A stretch of 5,964 nucleotides of DNA, taken from NCBI GenBank assembly GCA_900317865.1, contig ONIK01000092.1, positions 1-5,964 of the forward strand, given 5' to 3'. A program made the position numbers and the translations under genes. Source of the stretch: an uncultured Methanobrevibacter sp. Lineage in GTDB: Archaea > Methanobacteriota > Methanobacteria > Methanobacteriales > Methanobacteriaceae. Below, one piece after another: positions 1-5,400 of this stretch. The first letter of the stretch is position 1, and every line of letters starts with the position of its first letter. The notes under the pieces were generated by a model that was given only the letters and a program-made list of their open reading frames with translations, had not been told where the DNA came from and did no database searches.

Positions 1-2510
1 GTTTTTTGACGTTTATAACCTACGACCAGACAAATCAAGCACAAAATAATTAAAACAATACCTAATGCAACATTATCCTTAATTGTTTTAACAACATCAC
101 TTAATTCATAGGCATTTTTACTTGTGGATGAATCAGTTCCTCCAGAATTAGACTCACCAGCACTTGAACTAGAAGCAGCACTGGAATCTGATGATTCCGT
201 TGACTTGGATTCACCAATTGCAGCATCAGAACCCGTTACGGACGGACCTGATGATGTCTGATTTGTAGCCTGTGATCTTCCGCCATAGGACTGAACATTA
301 TTTTCGCCCCCTTCAGTATTGGAATTCACATAAGCAACAAGCAATTCCCTAAGGTTCAATCCGGAATTTTGCGTACTGTTTCCATTGGCCGGATTAATAG
401 GATTACTTGACTGCTGATTATTGGAAGGAGTTCTTGGATGATAATTATAATCCACCACATAACCGTTGTCTCCGTCCGGAGTGTCTGGAAGCTCAACATA
501 TTCAGTTTTGTCCTCACTTGAAGAATTGGTCTCGGTTGAATTATCTACAGTGTTTTGTGAATCACCAGGTAAAATCATTCCATCAGGAATATCTCTAGGT
601 TTAGGATTGACTGATGGTGAATCGCCACCTCCCGTGATATTTCCCTGTTGAGGACTGACTGATGACGAATTTCCTCCAGTGTTGCTTCCATTAGAAGGAA
701 CAGTGCTTGATGAATTTCCTTCACCAGCATCCGGAATGGAAGGGCCCACAGGACCGGCAGGGACATCACTATCTTCATCCTCCTGATAATTTGCAGCCGC
801 ACCTCCGTTTGTATGGTGGCGAATTGTATCGTTTCTTATAAGAGGATTGAAGTTTGGAATATCAAAAATTCTTTCGCCGGCAATTCCTGATGCGTCAATG
901 ATATTTGAAAGATTCCTGTCATTTTCTACTGCAGTATAGTTGAAAACATAACCGCTGTCAATGTCATTTGCCCTTTGGGCATTATAATCAAATTCATTGA
1001 AAACCAAATTATTGTAAGACATTTCTCTTTCATGAACTCCATCACCCTTTTTATACCCATTATGACCATCTTCAATATCATCCTGATATGAAATTAAAGT
1101 ATTATGAGTTATAGTGGAGTTAACAGCACTTTCAAGATAAACTGAATAGAATCCATCACTCAAAACGGTATTGTTAATAATGTCAAAACTATGGTCGCCA
1201 GGTGAAGATTGGGAATAACTTATTCCATATATATTGGTGTTTTCATCAACATCCCCAGTACTGTGAACTTCAATCAGATTATTCATGATAATGTCATTTG
1301 AGTCCTGTCCTTCAATACCTGCAACCAAAGCCCAACTGTCTTCACCAGCAAGACCAGTAATATTAATTCTATTGTACATAATATAGAGTGCAGTATTTCC
1401 TCCGGAATTTGATGAATATATTCCGATATTTGGACCATTAGATACACTGCACAAATCATTGTAAACAATTGTTACATTACTTAAGGGTCCGGTTAGCTGA
1501 ATTGGATAAGCAGCACCTGCAGAAAGTCTTCCCCCAGTTGTATTAATGGAAATATCATTATTGGCTACGGTTAAATTGGCCAGAGAATAAATATCCAATC
1601 CATACAGGTAATTGTCAACACCACGATATGTGAAAAAGTCCGTCATTTCAAATGAATTGTTTAAAATAAACGCATTATTGCTTCCCCACATGAAGAAACA
1701 GTCCAGTGTTGGAAAACCGAATGACCTGCCGATTGCATCACAGGTAACGTCATTGCCTATGAAAAGCAAATCATCACAGTAAATTGCACTGACAGCTAAA
1801 GAATAATCGGAATCTGATGCAACTCTGCCCGTATTAAAATTAATGCCTCTTAAAACCAGTTTGGTGTTGATTGTATTGTTGTAAACAATTGCATTTCTGG
1901 AATAATCCATTCTTAAAGCATAATTATAGACATCCGCATTATAATTTTGACCTGTGAAATTGATTGTTGAATTGAATATTGTCAGATTGTCAACAGGATG
2001 CCTGGAAGTCCCTGATGAGTAGATTCCATAAGCTGTAGTATCCTCCAAAGCAATGCAGTCGATATTGATATTATTTAAAGCCACATTATCTGCCCTGACT
2101 AAAATCGCTGCAAATTCATTATCATAAAATGAATCATTTAAAACAAAGGACAGGTTAGACAAAACAACGTCACTTCCAGCCACATCCAAAACAGTGTTGA
2201 TGAAAAGACTATTTTTACCGTCAATAGTCACGTTTCTTTGGGAAATCGTCAGAACCCCCAAATTATTAAATTCGCCGCTGAACGTCAAATTACAATTTGA
2301 ATAATTGGAAGCCAGAACACCATTAGGGAAGTATTTATTAATATTTTCCGATGTGACATTGAAATCATCTTCAAAATACAGATCAGGAATATCAGGCTCT
2401 TCAGCATTTTCAACGTCACTAATAACCGCCGAATTACCTGCATCATCTGCCGCAGATACATTAGCAATCATCAAGACCAATATGAATAAACCCAATAACA
2501 ACTTTTTAAT
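1..2510 (-). CDS. Adhesin-like beta-helix surface protein, 3' end cut by the window edge
   Basis: One frame stays open with no stop across 836 codons and leaves the window a few codons after a membrane segment, so almost the whole protein is present. Residues 1-20 (MKKLLLGLFILVLMIANVSA) form a signal peptide with likely cleavage at VSA/ADD. From about residue 76 to 560 there are Asn-rich beta-helix rungs with recurring NNTI, NNSF, NNDI and NNTV turns and many N-glycosylation sequons, as in NosD/PbH1-type right-handed helices. Residues about 570-800 are a Gly/Ser/Asn/Thr/Pro-rich stalk. Residues about 814-832 (VALGIVLIILCLICLVVGY) are a transmembrane anchor followed by a basic tail (KRQK). By analogy with methanobacterial adhesin-like proteins it is probably exported, anchored through its C-terminus and displayed outside the pseudomurein wall; the ligand cannot be told. 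No Big or pseudomurein-binding domain was seen. The start is the ATT at 2510; GTG 2543 and TTG 2501 are in-frame alternatives. Confidence 0.9.
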   Translation of the reverse strand, partial: MKKLLLGLFILVLMIANVSAADDAGNSAVISDVENAEEPDIPDLYFEDDFNVTSENINKYFPNGVLASNYSNCNLTFSGEFNNLGVLTISQRNVTIDGKNSLFINTVLDVAGSDVVLSNLSFVLNDSFYDNEFAAILVRADNVALNNINIDCIALEDTTAYGIYSSGTSRHPVDNLTIFNSTINFTGQNYNADVYNYALRMDYSRNAIVYNNTINTKLVLRGINFNTGRVASDSDYSLAVSAIYCDDLLFIGNDVTCDAIGRSFGFPTLDCFFMWGSNNAFILNNSFEMTDFFTYRGVDNYLYGLDIYSLANLTVANNDISINTTGGRLSAGAAYPIQLTGPLSNVTIVYNDLCSVSNGPNIGIYSSNSGGNTALYIMYNRINITGLAGEDSWALVAGIEGQDSNDIIMNNLIEVHSTGDVDENTNIYGISYSQSSPGDHSFDIINNTVLSDGFYSVYLESAVNSTITHNTLISYQDDIEDGHNGYKKGDGVHEREMSYNNLVFNEFDYNAQRANDIDSGYVFNYTAVENDRNLSNIIDASGIAGERIFDIPNFNPLIRNDTIRHHTNGGAAANYQEDEDSDVPAGPVGPSIPDAGEGNSSSTVPSNGSNTGGNSSSVSPQQGNITGGGDSPSVNPKPRDIPDGMILPGDSQNTVDNSTETNSSSEDKTEYVELPDTPDGDNGYVVDYNYHPRTPSNNQQSSNPINPANGNSTQNSGLNLRELLVAYVNSNTEGGENNVQSYGGRSQATNQTSSGPSVTGSDAAIGESKSTESSDSSAASSSSAGESNSGGTDSSTSKNAYELSDVVKTIKDNVALGIVLIILCLICLVVGYKRQK
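603..740 (-). repeat. Three imperfect 15-16-residue repeats in the adhesin stalk
   Basis: Three tandem units of 45-48 bp lie within the adhesin gene. On the plus strand they begin at about 603, 651 and 696, with words such as AGGATTGACTGATG and AGGACTGACTGATG. In protein they read approximately GNSSSTVPSNGSNT, GGNSSSVSPQQGNIT and GGGDSPSVNPKP. They lie in the low-complexity stalk, where repeat number could change by slippage or recombination and so change stalk length. The divergence between units suggests this array is old rather than freshly expanded. Confidence 0.55.
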
Positions 2511-2522
2511 ATTTTCACCTCC
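2508..2522 (-). promoter_or_regulatory. Perfect Shine-Dalgarno in front of an ATT start codon (adhesin gene)
   Basis: GGAGGTGA at 2522-2515 fully matches the archaeal anti-Shine-Dalgarno. It is followed after four bases by ATT (2510-2508), in frame with the adhesin. No ATG, GTG or TTG lies at normal spacing. The overlapping GTG at 2518 is in a different frame that soon stops, and the TTG at 2501 is 13 bases from the end of the motif and would lose the two lysines of the signal peptide. The ATT start gives a classical KK-plus-hydrophobic signal peptide, so it is the best-supported start, although non-canonical. Confidence 0.65.
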
Positions 2523-2593
2523 CTTTACGATTGATAATAACACTAGTACCAATGAAAAAGGTAAAAGATATTTTAAGTTATGTAAAAAATTGT

Positions 2594-2601
2594 TTATAAA
2601 A
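2594..2601 (-). promoter_or_regulatory. Candidate TATA box for the adhesin gene
   Basis: The minus strand reads TTTTATAA here, in the context ATTAATTTTATAAAC. Initiation about 25 bases downstream would fall near 2573, giving a leader of about 60 bases that carries the strong ribosome binding site. It lies between the vapC terminator and the adhesin start, as expected for an independent promoter. AT-rich sequence produces such matches often, so support is moderate. Confidence 0.4.
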
Positions 2602-2671
2602 TTAATGCCTATCAGTGAAGCTAAAGTATCCAAAAATCCATCTCAGATTAAACTTTTCCTGCAGTGATTTT

Positions 2672-2697
2672 AAAAAAAAAGACTGCATATTAATGCA
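2672..2697 (-). terminator. Small hairpin plus T9 terminator of the toxin-antitoxin operon
   Basis: On the minus strand TGCAT (2697-2693), loop TAAT and ATGCA (2688-2684) form a 5-bp stem, followed three bases later by nine T residues (2680-2672). The TAA stop codon of the toxin gene lies inside the hairpin loop. The stem is weak, but a T-run alone can terminate archaeal RNA polymerase, so the T9 is probably the main signal. It insulates the adhesin gene from the operon upstream. Confidence 0.6.
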
Positions 2698-3109
2698 ATT
2701 CAAACAAATCAATTTCATCAAATAATTTAAACCCTTTATCCAATGACAAAACCACATCAAGATTTGAATAATTTAAAATAATTATGCTGGAGCAGTCCAC
2801 AAAGCTTACTCTGAAAGCATTCTGATTATATTTTTGAAATATGTTGAATACCTTTTCATTGTAATCTTCAATATCATATTCATTGACAATGATGAAATTA
2901 TCATTCAAATAGAAATATGCTGTTTCAACCAATTGTATATTTTTTGTTTTTTTCATTAAGACCGTGATTATTTCTGTTAATATAGCATTGGTAATGTAAC
3001 ATTCATTTTCATCAATCAGATATGCATACTTTTTTGTTAATTCATGATTAGAATCATTTTTCCGAAACAATGAAATAATAAATGACGTATCAACGAATAT
3101 TTTGCTCAT
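2690..3109 (-). CDS. vapC: PIN-domain toxin of a VapBC-type system (VapC-like ribonuclease)
   Basis: A 139-residue protein of normal VapC size. The four acidic PIN positions are visible in order: D7 in the N-terminal FVDTSFII motif, E46 in ITNAILTEI, D105 in SFVDCSSI, and D124 in LSLDKGFK. In this family these residues bind Mg2+/Mn2+ for endoribonuclease cleavage, commonly of tRNA or rRNA; the target here cannot be predicted. The ATG overlaps the stop of the upstream antitoxin gene as ATGA (3109-3106), which implies translational coupling. AAGGAAG (3123-3117), within the antitoxin gene and seven bases from the ATG, serves as ribosome binding site. No catalytic residue is missing, so the toxin looks intact. 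The pairing with an RHH protein supports the toxin-antitoxin assignment over a stand-alone PIN nuclease. Confidence 0.85.
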   Translation of the reverse strand: MSKIFVDTSFIISLFRKNDSNHELTKKYAYLIDENECYITNAILTEIITVLMKKTKNIQLVETAYFYLNDNFIIVNEYDIEDYNEKVFNIFQKYNQNAFRVSFVDCSSIIILNYSNLDVVLSLDKGFKLFDEIDLFELH

Positions 3110-3480
3110 CCATACACTTCCTTATCAATGTCCCAATCTTCACCGTCATCTTCAATCATTCCAATGATGTCATCAGTAGTGATTTTTTCCCTATGAAATT
3201 TTGATATTCCGTCAGCAGACAAACCTCTGCTTATATAATCATTGACCAGTTCATTAATTCCCTGTTTTTTTACATCACTCATTAAAGCAAGCTTCTCCAT
3301 CAAATCATCTTCAATAACTATTAATTCTGAATTATTCTGTTTATTGCGTTCAACCGCATCAAACAAGAATTGATGTATTATTTCAGTTTGTGTGGTTTCA
3401 TTTTCAAAAGCTATTCTTTTCAATTCCTTCAGCAGATCCGCATCGAAATTAAAGCTAGTTTTTTTTATGTTGCTATTCAT
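3106..3480 (-). CDS. vapB: Ribbon-helix-helix antitoxin (VapB-like) with two RHH-like units
   Basis: From ATG 3480 the protein is 124 residues. Residues about 5-46 (SFNFDADLLKELKRIAFENE, then a TTQTEI helix) fit a ribbon-helix-helix DNA-binding fold. Residues about 53-88 (ELIVIEDDLMEKLALMSD, then a GINELVNDYISRGL helix) look like a second strand-helix-helix unit. The C-terminal 25 or so residues (TTDDIIGMIEDDGEDWD and onward) are strongly acidic, typical of the tail that wraps and blocks a cognate toxin. It is the first gene of a two-gene operon, overlapping vapC by four bases, and likely autorepresses it. AGGTGGTG (3502-3495) is 14 bases from ATG 3480. An ATT at 3489 sits at closer spacing, and the frame extends to an ATG at 3552 that lies before the ribosome binding site, so I do not use it. 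Confidence 0.75.
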   Translation of the reverse strand: MNSNIKKTSFNFDADLLKELKRIAFENETTQTEIIHQFLFDAVERNKQNNSELIVIEDDLMEKLALMSDVKKQGINELVNDYISRGLSADGISKFHREKITTDDIIGMIEDDGEDWDIDKEVYG

Positions 3481-3525
3481 AGAATTAATTTTAACACCAC
3501 CTTTAATTAGCATTATATTTTTAAT

Positions 3526-3533
3526 ATTATAAA
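3526..3533 (-). promoter_or_regulatory. Candidate TATA box for the antitoxin-toxin operon
   Basis: TTTATAAT on the minus strand would place initiation near 3504, just before the AGGTGGTG ribosome binding site, giving a leader of roughly 24 bases. An alternative minus-strand box is the TAATATATA around 3577-3585, with initiation near 3552. The two cannot be separated from sequence alone. Confidence 0.35.
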
Positions 3534-3534
3534 T

Positions 3535-3562
3535 ATGTAAGGTTATATTCATTTACCTACAT
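3535..3562. promoter_or_regulatory. Imperfect inverted repeat, candidate operator for the RHH antitoxin
   Basis: On the plus strand ATGTAAGGT (3535-3543) and ACCTACAT (3555-3562) are inverted half-sites around an 11-base spacer, differing by one extra A. They lie between the two candidate operon TATA boxes, upstream of the antitoxin gene. RHH antitoxins usually repress their own operon through inverted repeats in the promoter. The role is inferred from motif and position only. Confidence 0.35.
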
Positions 3563-3573
3563 TTAACATAAAT

Positions 3574-3607
3574 ACATATATATTAACCAAAAACCAAAAT
3601 TATAAAT
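3574..3607 (+). promoter_or_regulatory. Candidate promoter elements of glmM
   Basis: Two TATA-like boxes face glmM: CATATATATT (3574-3583), which would start transcription near 3605, and TTATAAAT (3600-3607), preceded by a BRE-like CCAAAA, which would start near 3629 and give an almost leaderless mRNA. A weak AGGA (3620-3623), ten bases before the ATG, favours the first option. The first box is nearly symmetric and could also serve the divergent antitoxin gene. Confidence 0.4.
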
Positions 3608-3633
3608 AATTAAATTTATAGGAATTTATTAAC

Positions 3634-4998
3634 ATGTCAAGTAAAAAAAGATTATTCGGAACATTTGGAGTTAGAAGAACTGCAAACGATGTATTAACCC
3701 CTGAATTTGCATCAAGACTGGCTGCATGTTATGGAACTCAAATTCAAGGAACAGTTGCAGTCGGCGGAGATACAAGAACAACAAGCCCTATGTTAATGGA
3801 AGCCGTAAAGGCAGGTCTTTTATCATCAGGATGTGACGTTGTGGATTTAGGAATACTCCCTACGCCAGGTGTCCAATATGCCGTTCGCAAATACTACGAT
3901 GGTGGAGTAATGATTACCGCTTCACATAACCCTCCAAAATACAATGGAATTAAATTTTTAGATGAATATGGTATTGGAATTCCTGATGAAATGGATTTGG
4001 CCATTGAAGAATTATACTTTGACGGCGAACCTAAAAGAGCAGAATGGTTTGAAATTGGTCAGGTTTACCGCAATGACAAAATCATTGATGAATACATTGA
4101 TGAAGCAATATCAAAAGTTGATGCTGATGCAATCAGAGAAGCTAATTTGAAAGTGGTTGTTGATTGCGGATCCGGTGCCGGCGCCTACACTGCACCATAC
4201 CTAATCCGTAAATTGGGCTGTGAAGTAACCACCCTCAACTGTCAGGCGGACGGAGCATTTCCAGGACGTGACCCTGAGCCAATTGAAGAAAACCTTCAGG
4301 AACTGATTGGCGTTGTAAAAGAATTAGGTGCAGACATCGGCCTTGCACATGACGGAGATGCTGACAGAACAATCTGTATTGACGAGAAAGGAAACTTCGT
4401 TTTGGGAGATAAAACATTCACTCTTGTTGAAAAGCAGATGCTTAAGGAAAATGATGGAGGAATCATTGTGACTACCGTTGCGACTTCACAGGCAATTTAT
4501 GACATAGCCGAAGAATACAACGGCGAAGTGATAGCTACTGCTGTAGGAGATTTGCTTGTAGCACGTGAACTGCATGAAAAAGACGGACTCTTTGGTGGAG
4601 AGGAAAACGGCGGTTTGATTTTCCCGGACTTTGTCTATGGAAGAGACGCTGTTATGACTGTTGCCAAAATCTTAGAAACCCTGGCTTTAGAGAAAAAACC
4701 GTTATCCGAATTGGTGGCAGAGCTTCCTGTTTATTATGCAAGCAAAACCAAAATCGAATGTGCTGATGACTTAAAACAAAGCGTTATGGACAGTATTGCT
4801 GAAGAAATCAAGACAACAACCGATTTCAAATTGGATTTAACTGATGGTGTTAAAATCCTAAAAGAAGATGGGTGGGTTATTATCAGACCTTCAGGTACCG
4901 AACCTATTTTCAGATGCTTTGCTGAAAGTGACTCACAGGAAAAAGCCGATGAAATGACTGAATGGGGTCTCGGTTTAATTAAAAAATACAAAGGATAG
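3634..4998 (+). CDS. glmM: Phosphoglucosamine mutase (alpha-D-phosphohexomutase family)
   Basis: A full-length 454-residue phosphohexomutase. It converts glucosamine-6-phosphate to glucosamine-1-phosphate, the cytosolic step toward UDP-GlcNAc for pseudomurein and glycans. All four active-site loops are present: the phosphoserine motif TASHNP with S97; the metal loop DGDADR (240-245, ligands D240, D242, D244); the sugar loop GGEENGG (321-327); and the phosphate loop RPSGTEP (418-424). The N-terminal LFGTFGVRR is typical of the family. The GEENGG loop differs from the bacterial GlmM GEQSGH and the PMM/PGM GEESGH, and I recall it as an archaeal form. The family is certain; the substrate is less so, since archaeal paralogues may act as phosphomannomutases. 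The start is ATG 3634, with a weak AGGA upstream. The gene is divergent from the vapBC operon and followed at once by its own terminator, so it appears monocistronic. Confidence 0.88.
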   Translation: MSSKKRLFGTFGVRRTANDVLTPEFASRLAACYGTQIQGTVAVGGDTRTTSPMLMEAVKAGLLSSGCDVVDLGILPTPGVQYAVRKYYDGGVMITASHNPPKYNGIKFLDEYGIGIPDEMDLAIEELYFDGEPKRAEWFEIGQVYRNDKIIDEYIDEAISKVDADAIREANLKVVVDCGSGAGAYTAPYLIRKLGCEVTTLNCQADGAFPGRDPEPIEENLQELIGVVKELGADIGLAHDGDADRTICIDEKGNFVLGDKTFTLVEKQMLKENDGGIIVTTVATSQAIYDIAEEYNGEVIATAVGDLLVARELHEKDGLFGGEENGGLIFPDFVYGRDAVMTVAKILETLALEKKPLSELVAELPVYYASKTKIECADDLKQSVMDSIAEEIKTTTDFKLDLTDGVKILKEDGWVIIRPSGTEPIFRCFAESDSQEKADEMTEWGLGLIKKYKG

Positions 4999-5034
4999 TT
5001 GAAGTATCACTACTTCAATAATTTTACTTTTTTT
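4999..5034 (+). terminator. Hairpin/T-tract terminator of glmM
   Basis: Starting at the base after the TAG stop, TTGAAGTA (4999-5006) and TACTTCAA (5011-5018) form a perfect 8-bp stem around TCAC. It is followed by T-rich sequence including a seven-T run (5028-5034). The stem is symmetric, so it could also help stop leftward transcripts, but the T-tract serves the plus strand. Confidence 0.85.
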
Positions 5035-5049
5035 ATAAACAAATCTTAA

Positions 5050-5172
5050 TAAAAATCAATGCCCCAATGTGGAATTAAAAAAATAACCCCACAAAATACC
5101 CCCAGACATTGATTTAGATTATCATGTATTTTTTTAGTGAAAAAATCACCAAAAAGAATTCTAAAAAAATTT
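5050..5172 (-). ncRNA. Candidate structured small RNA, copy 1 (minus strand)
   Basis: Folding by eye on the minus strand gives three stems. One is a 10-bp hairpin from 5155-5146 and 5140-5131 with a U5 loop. An outer stem pairs 5114-5104 with 5064-5054. Inside it is a 10-bp hairpin, 5093-5084 (TGTGGGGTTA) with 5077-5068 (TAATTCCACA) and a U6 loop. Pairs 5106/5062, 5104/5064, 5088/5073, 5087/5074 and 5150/5136 are G-U on this strand but A/C mismatches on the plus strand, which argues for leftward transcription. The 5' end is inferred from the TATA box at 5193-5200; five T residues adjoin the 3' side of the outer stem. No open reading frame was seen. I do not recognise the RNA. Confidence 0.5.
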
Positions 5173-5204
5173 TTAATAATATTATGGCAAAATATTTAAA
5201 CATT
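5052..5204. repeat. Tandem structured element, copy 1
   Basis: Homologous by eye (roughly 85%) to 5245-5400, about 193-196 bp to the right. Conserved words include AAAATCAATGCCC, AATGTGGAATTA, TAACCCCACAAAA, CATTGATT, the 30 bases 5131-5160 (identical in both copies), TATGGCAAA and AAACATT. Homology starts at the 3' side of the predicted RNA and stops just beyond its TATA box, so the duplicated unit appears to be a whole gene with its core promoter. No terminal inverted repeats or target-site duplications are evident. Confidence 0.85.
5193..5200 (-). promoter_or_regulatory. Candidate TATA box for small RNA copy 1
   Basis: The minus strand reads TTTAAATA, at the same place in the unit as the TTTATATA of copy 2. 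It predicts initiation near 5170, just before the first hairpin. It departs from consensus at one base, so copy 1 may be transcribed more weakly. Confidence 0.4.
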
Positions 5205-5231
5205 GATATAATGAAAAAACTGAAATTTAGT

Positions 5232-5256
5232 AAAAAAAGCATATAAAATCAATGCC
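5232..5256 (-). terminator. Predicted 3' end of small RNA copy 2
   Basis: On the minus strand the 3' arm of the outer stem (5256-5247) is followed by TTATATGC and then T7 (5238-5232). A stem followed by a T-run fits archaeal termination, and it lies between the two copies, so each would be a separate transcript. Confidence 0.45.
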
Positions 5257-5368
5257 CTAATGTGGAATTAAAAAAAATAACCCCACAAAACACCCGTAGG
5301 CATTGATTAATTCATCAAGTGTTTTTAGTGAAAAAATCACCAAAAAGAATTTTAAAAAAATTCTTTAA
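5232..5368 (-). ncRNA. Candidate structured small RNA, copy 2 (minus strand)
   Basis: The same fold as copy 1. Hairpin one pairs 5346-5337 with 5331-5322 around U5. The outer stem pairs 5308-5299 (AATCAATGCC) with 5256-5247 (GGCATTGATT) as ten Watson-Crick pairs, extended by a G-U at 5298/5257. The inner hairpin pairs 5287-5278 with 5270-5261 around U7. The outer-stem pair 5300/5255 is G-C here and U-G in copy 1, a change that keeps pairing only on the minus strand. The 5' end is inferred from the consensus TATA box at 5389-5396. The 3' end is placed at seven T residues (5238-5232), eight bases after the outer stem. The predicted length is about 135 nt. Its function is unknown. Confidence 0.55.
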
Positions 5369-5400
5369 TAATAATATGGCAAACCAAATATATAAACATT
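5245..5400. repeat. Tandem structured element, copy 2
   Basis: Second copy of the unit described at 5052-5204. The main differences are one extra A in the central A-run, a divergent linker at 5309-5321, and CCAA inserted next to the TATA box. Differences cluster in predicted loops and linkers while stem segments are nearly unchanged, which points to selection on structure rather than a passive duplication. Confidence 0.85.
5389..5396 (-). promoter_or_regulatory. Consensus TATA box for small RNA copy 2
   Basis: The minus strand reads TTTATATA, an exact match to the methanogen TATA consensus, with A-rich sequence upstream (AAAAAATAATG). Initiation about 26 bases away would fall near 5366, just ahead of the first hairpin. 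Confidence 0.5.

Noticed and set aside
2305..2667. Plus-strand open frame of 120 codons
   Set aside because: It lies mostly antisense to the adhesin signal peptide and N-terminus and runs into the vapC-adhesin spacer. It has no ribosome binding site and its translation is low-complexity; the minus-strand reading explains the sequence far better.
3481..3552. Antitoxin start at ATG 3552
   Set aside because: The added residues have no ribosome binding site, overlap the candidate operator, and include the AGGTGGTG that evidently serves a start further on; the RHH domain begins right after ATG 3480.
4734..4991. Minus-strand open frame of 85 codons inside glmM
   Set aside because: It is antisense to the conserved phosphate-binding C-terminal domain of GlmM and has no start signals.
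5031..5041. Plus-strand TATA box (TTTATAAAC) just before repeat copy 1
   Set aside because: It is part of the glmM terminator T-tract, would start transcripts inside the 5' arm of the outer stem, and has no equivalent at the same distance before copy 2.
5309..5321. C/D-box guide RNA, from TTGATGAA on the minus strand of copy 2
   Set aside because: The box C match is imperfect at its first base, it is not well conserved in copy 1 (ATGATAA), and no box D CUGA lies at suitable spacing.
5052..5400. The two repeats as a CRISPR array or MITE
   Set aside because: The copies are about 155 bp, only two, and lack short repeats with regular spacers, so they are not CRISPR. There are no terminal inverted repeats or target duplications to support a miniature transposon.
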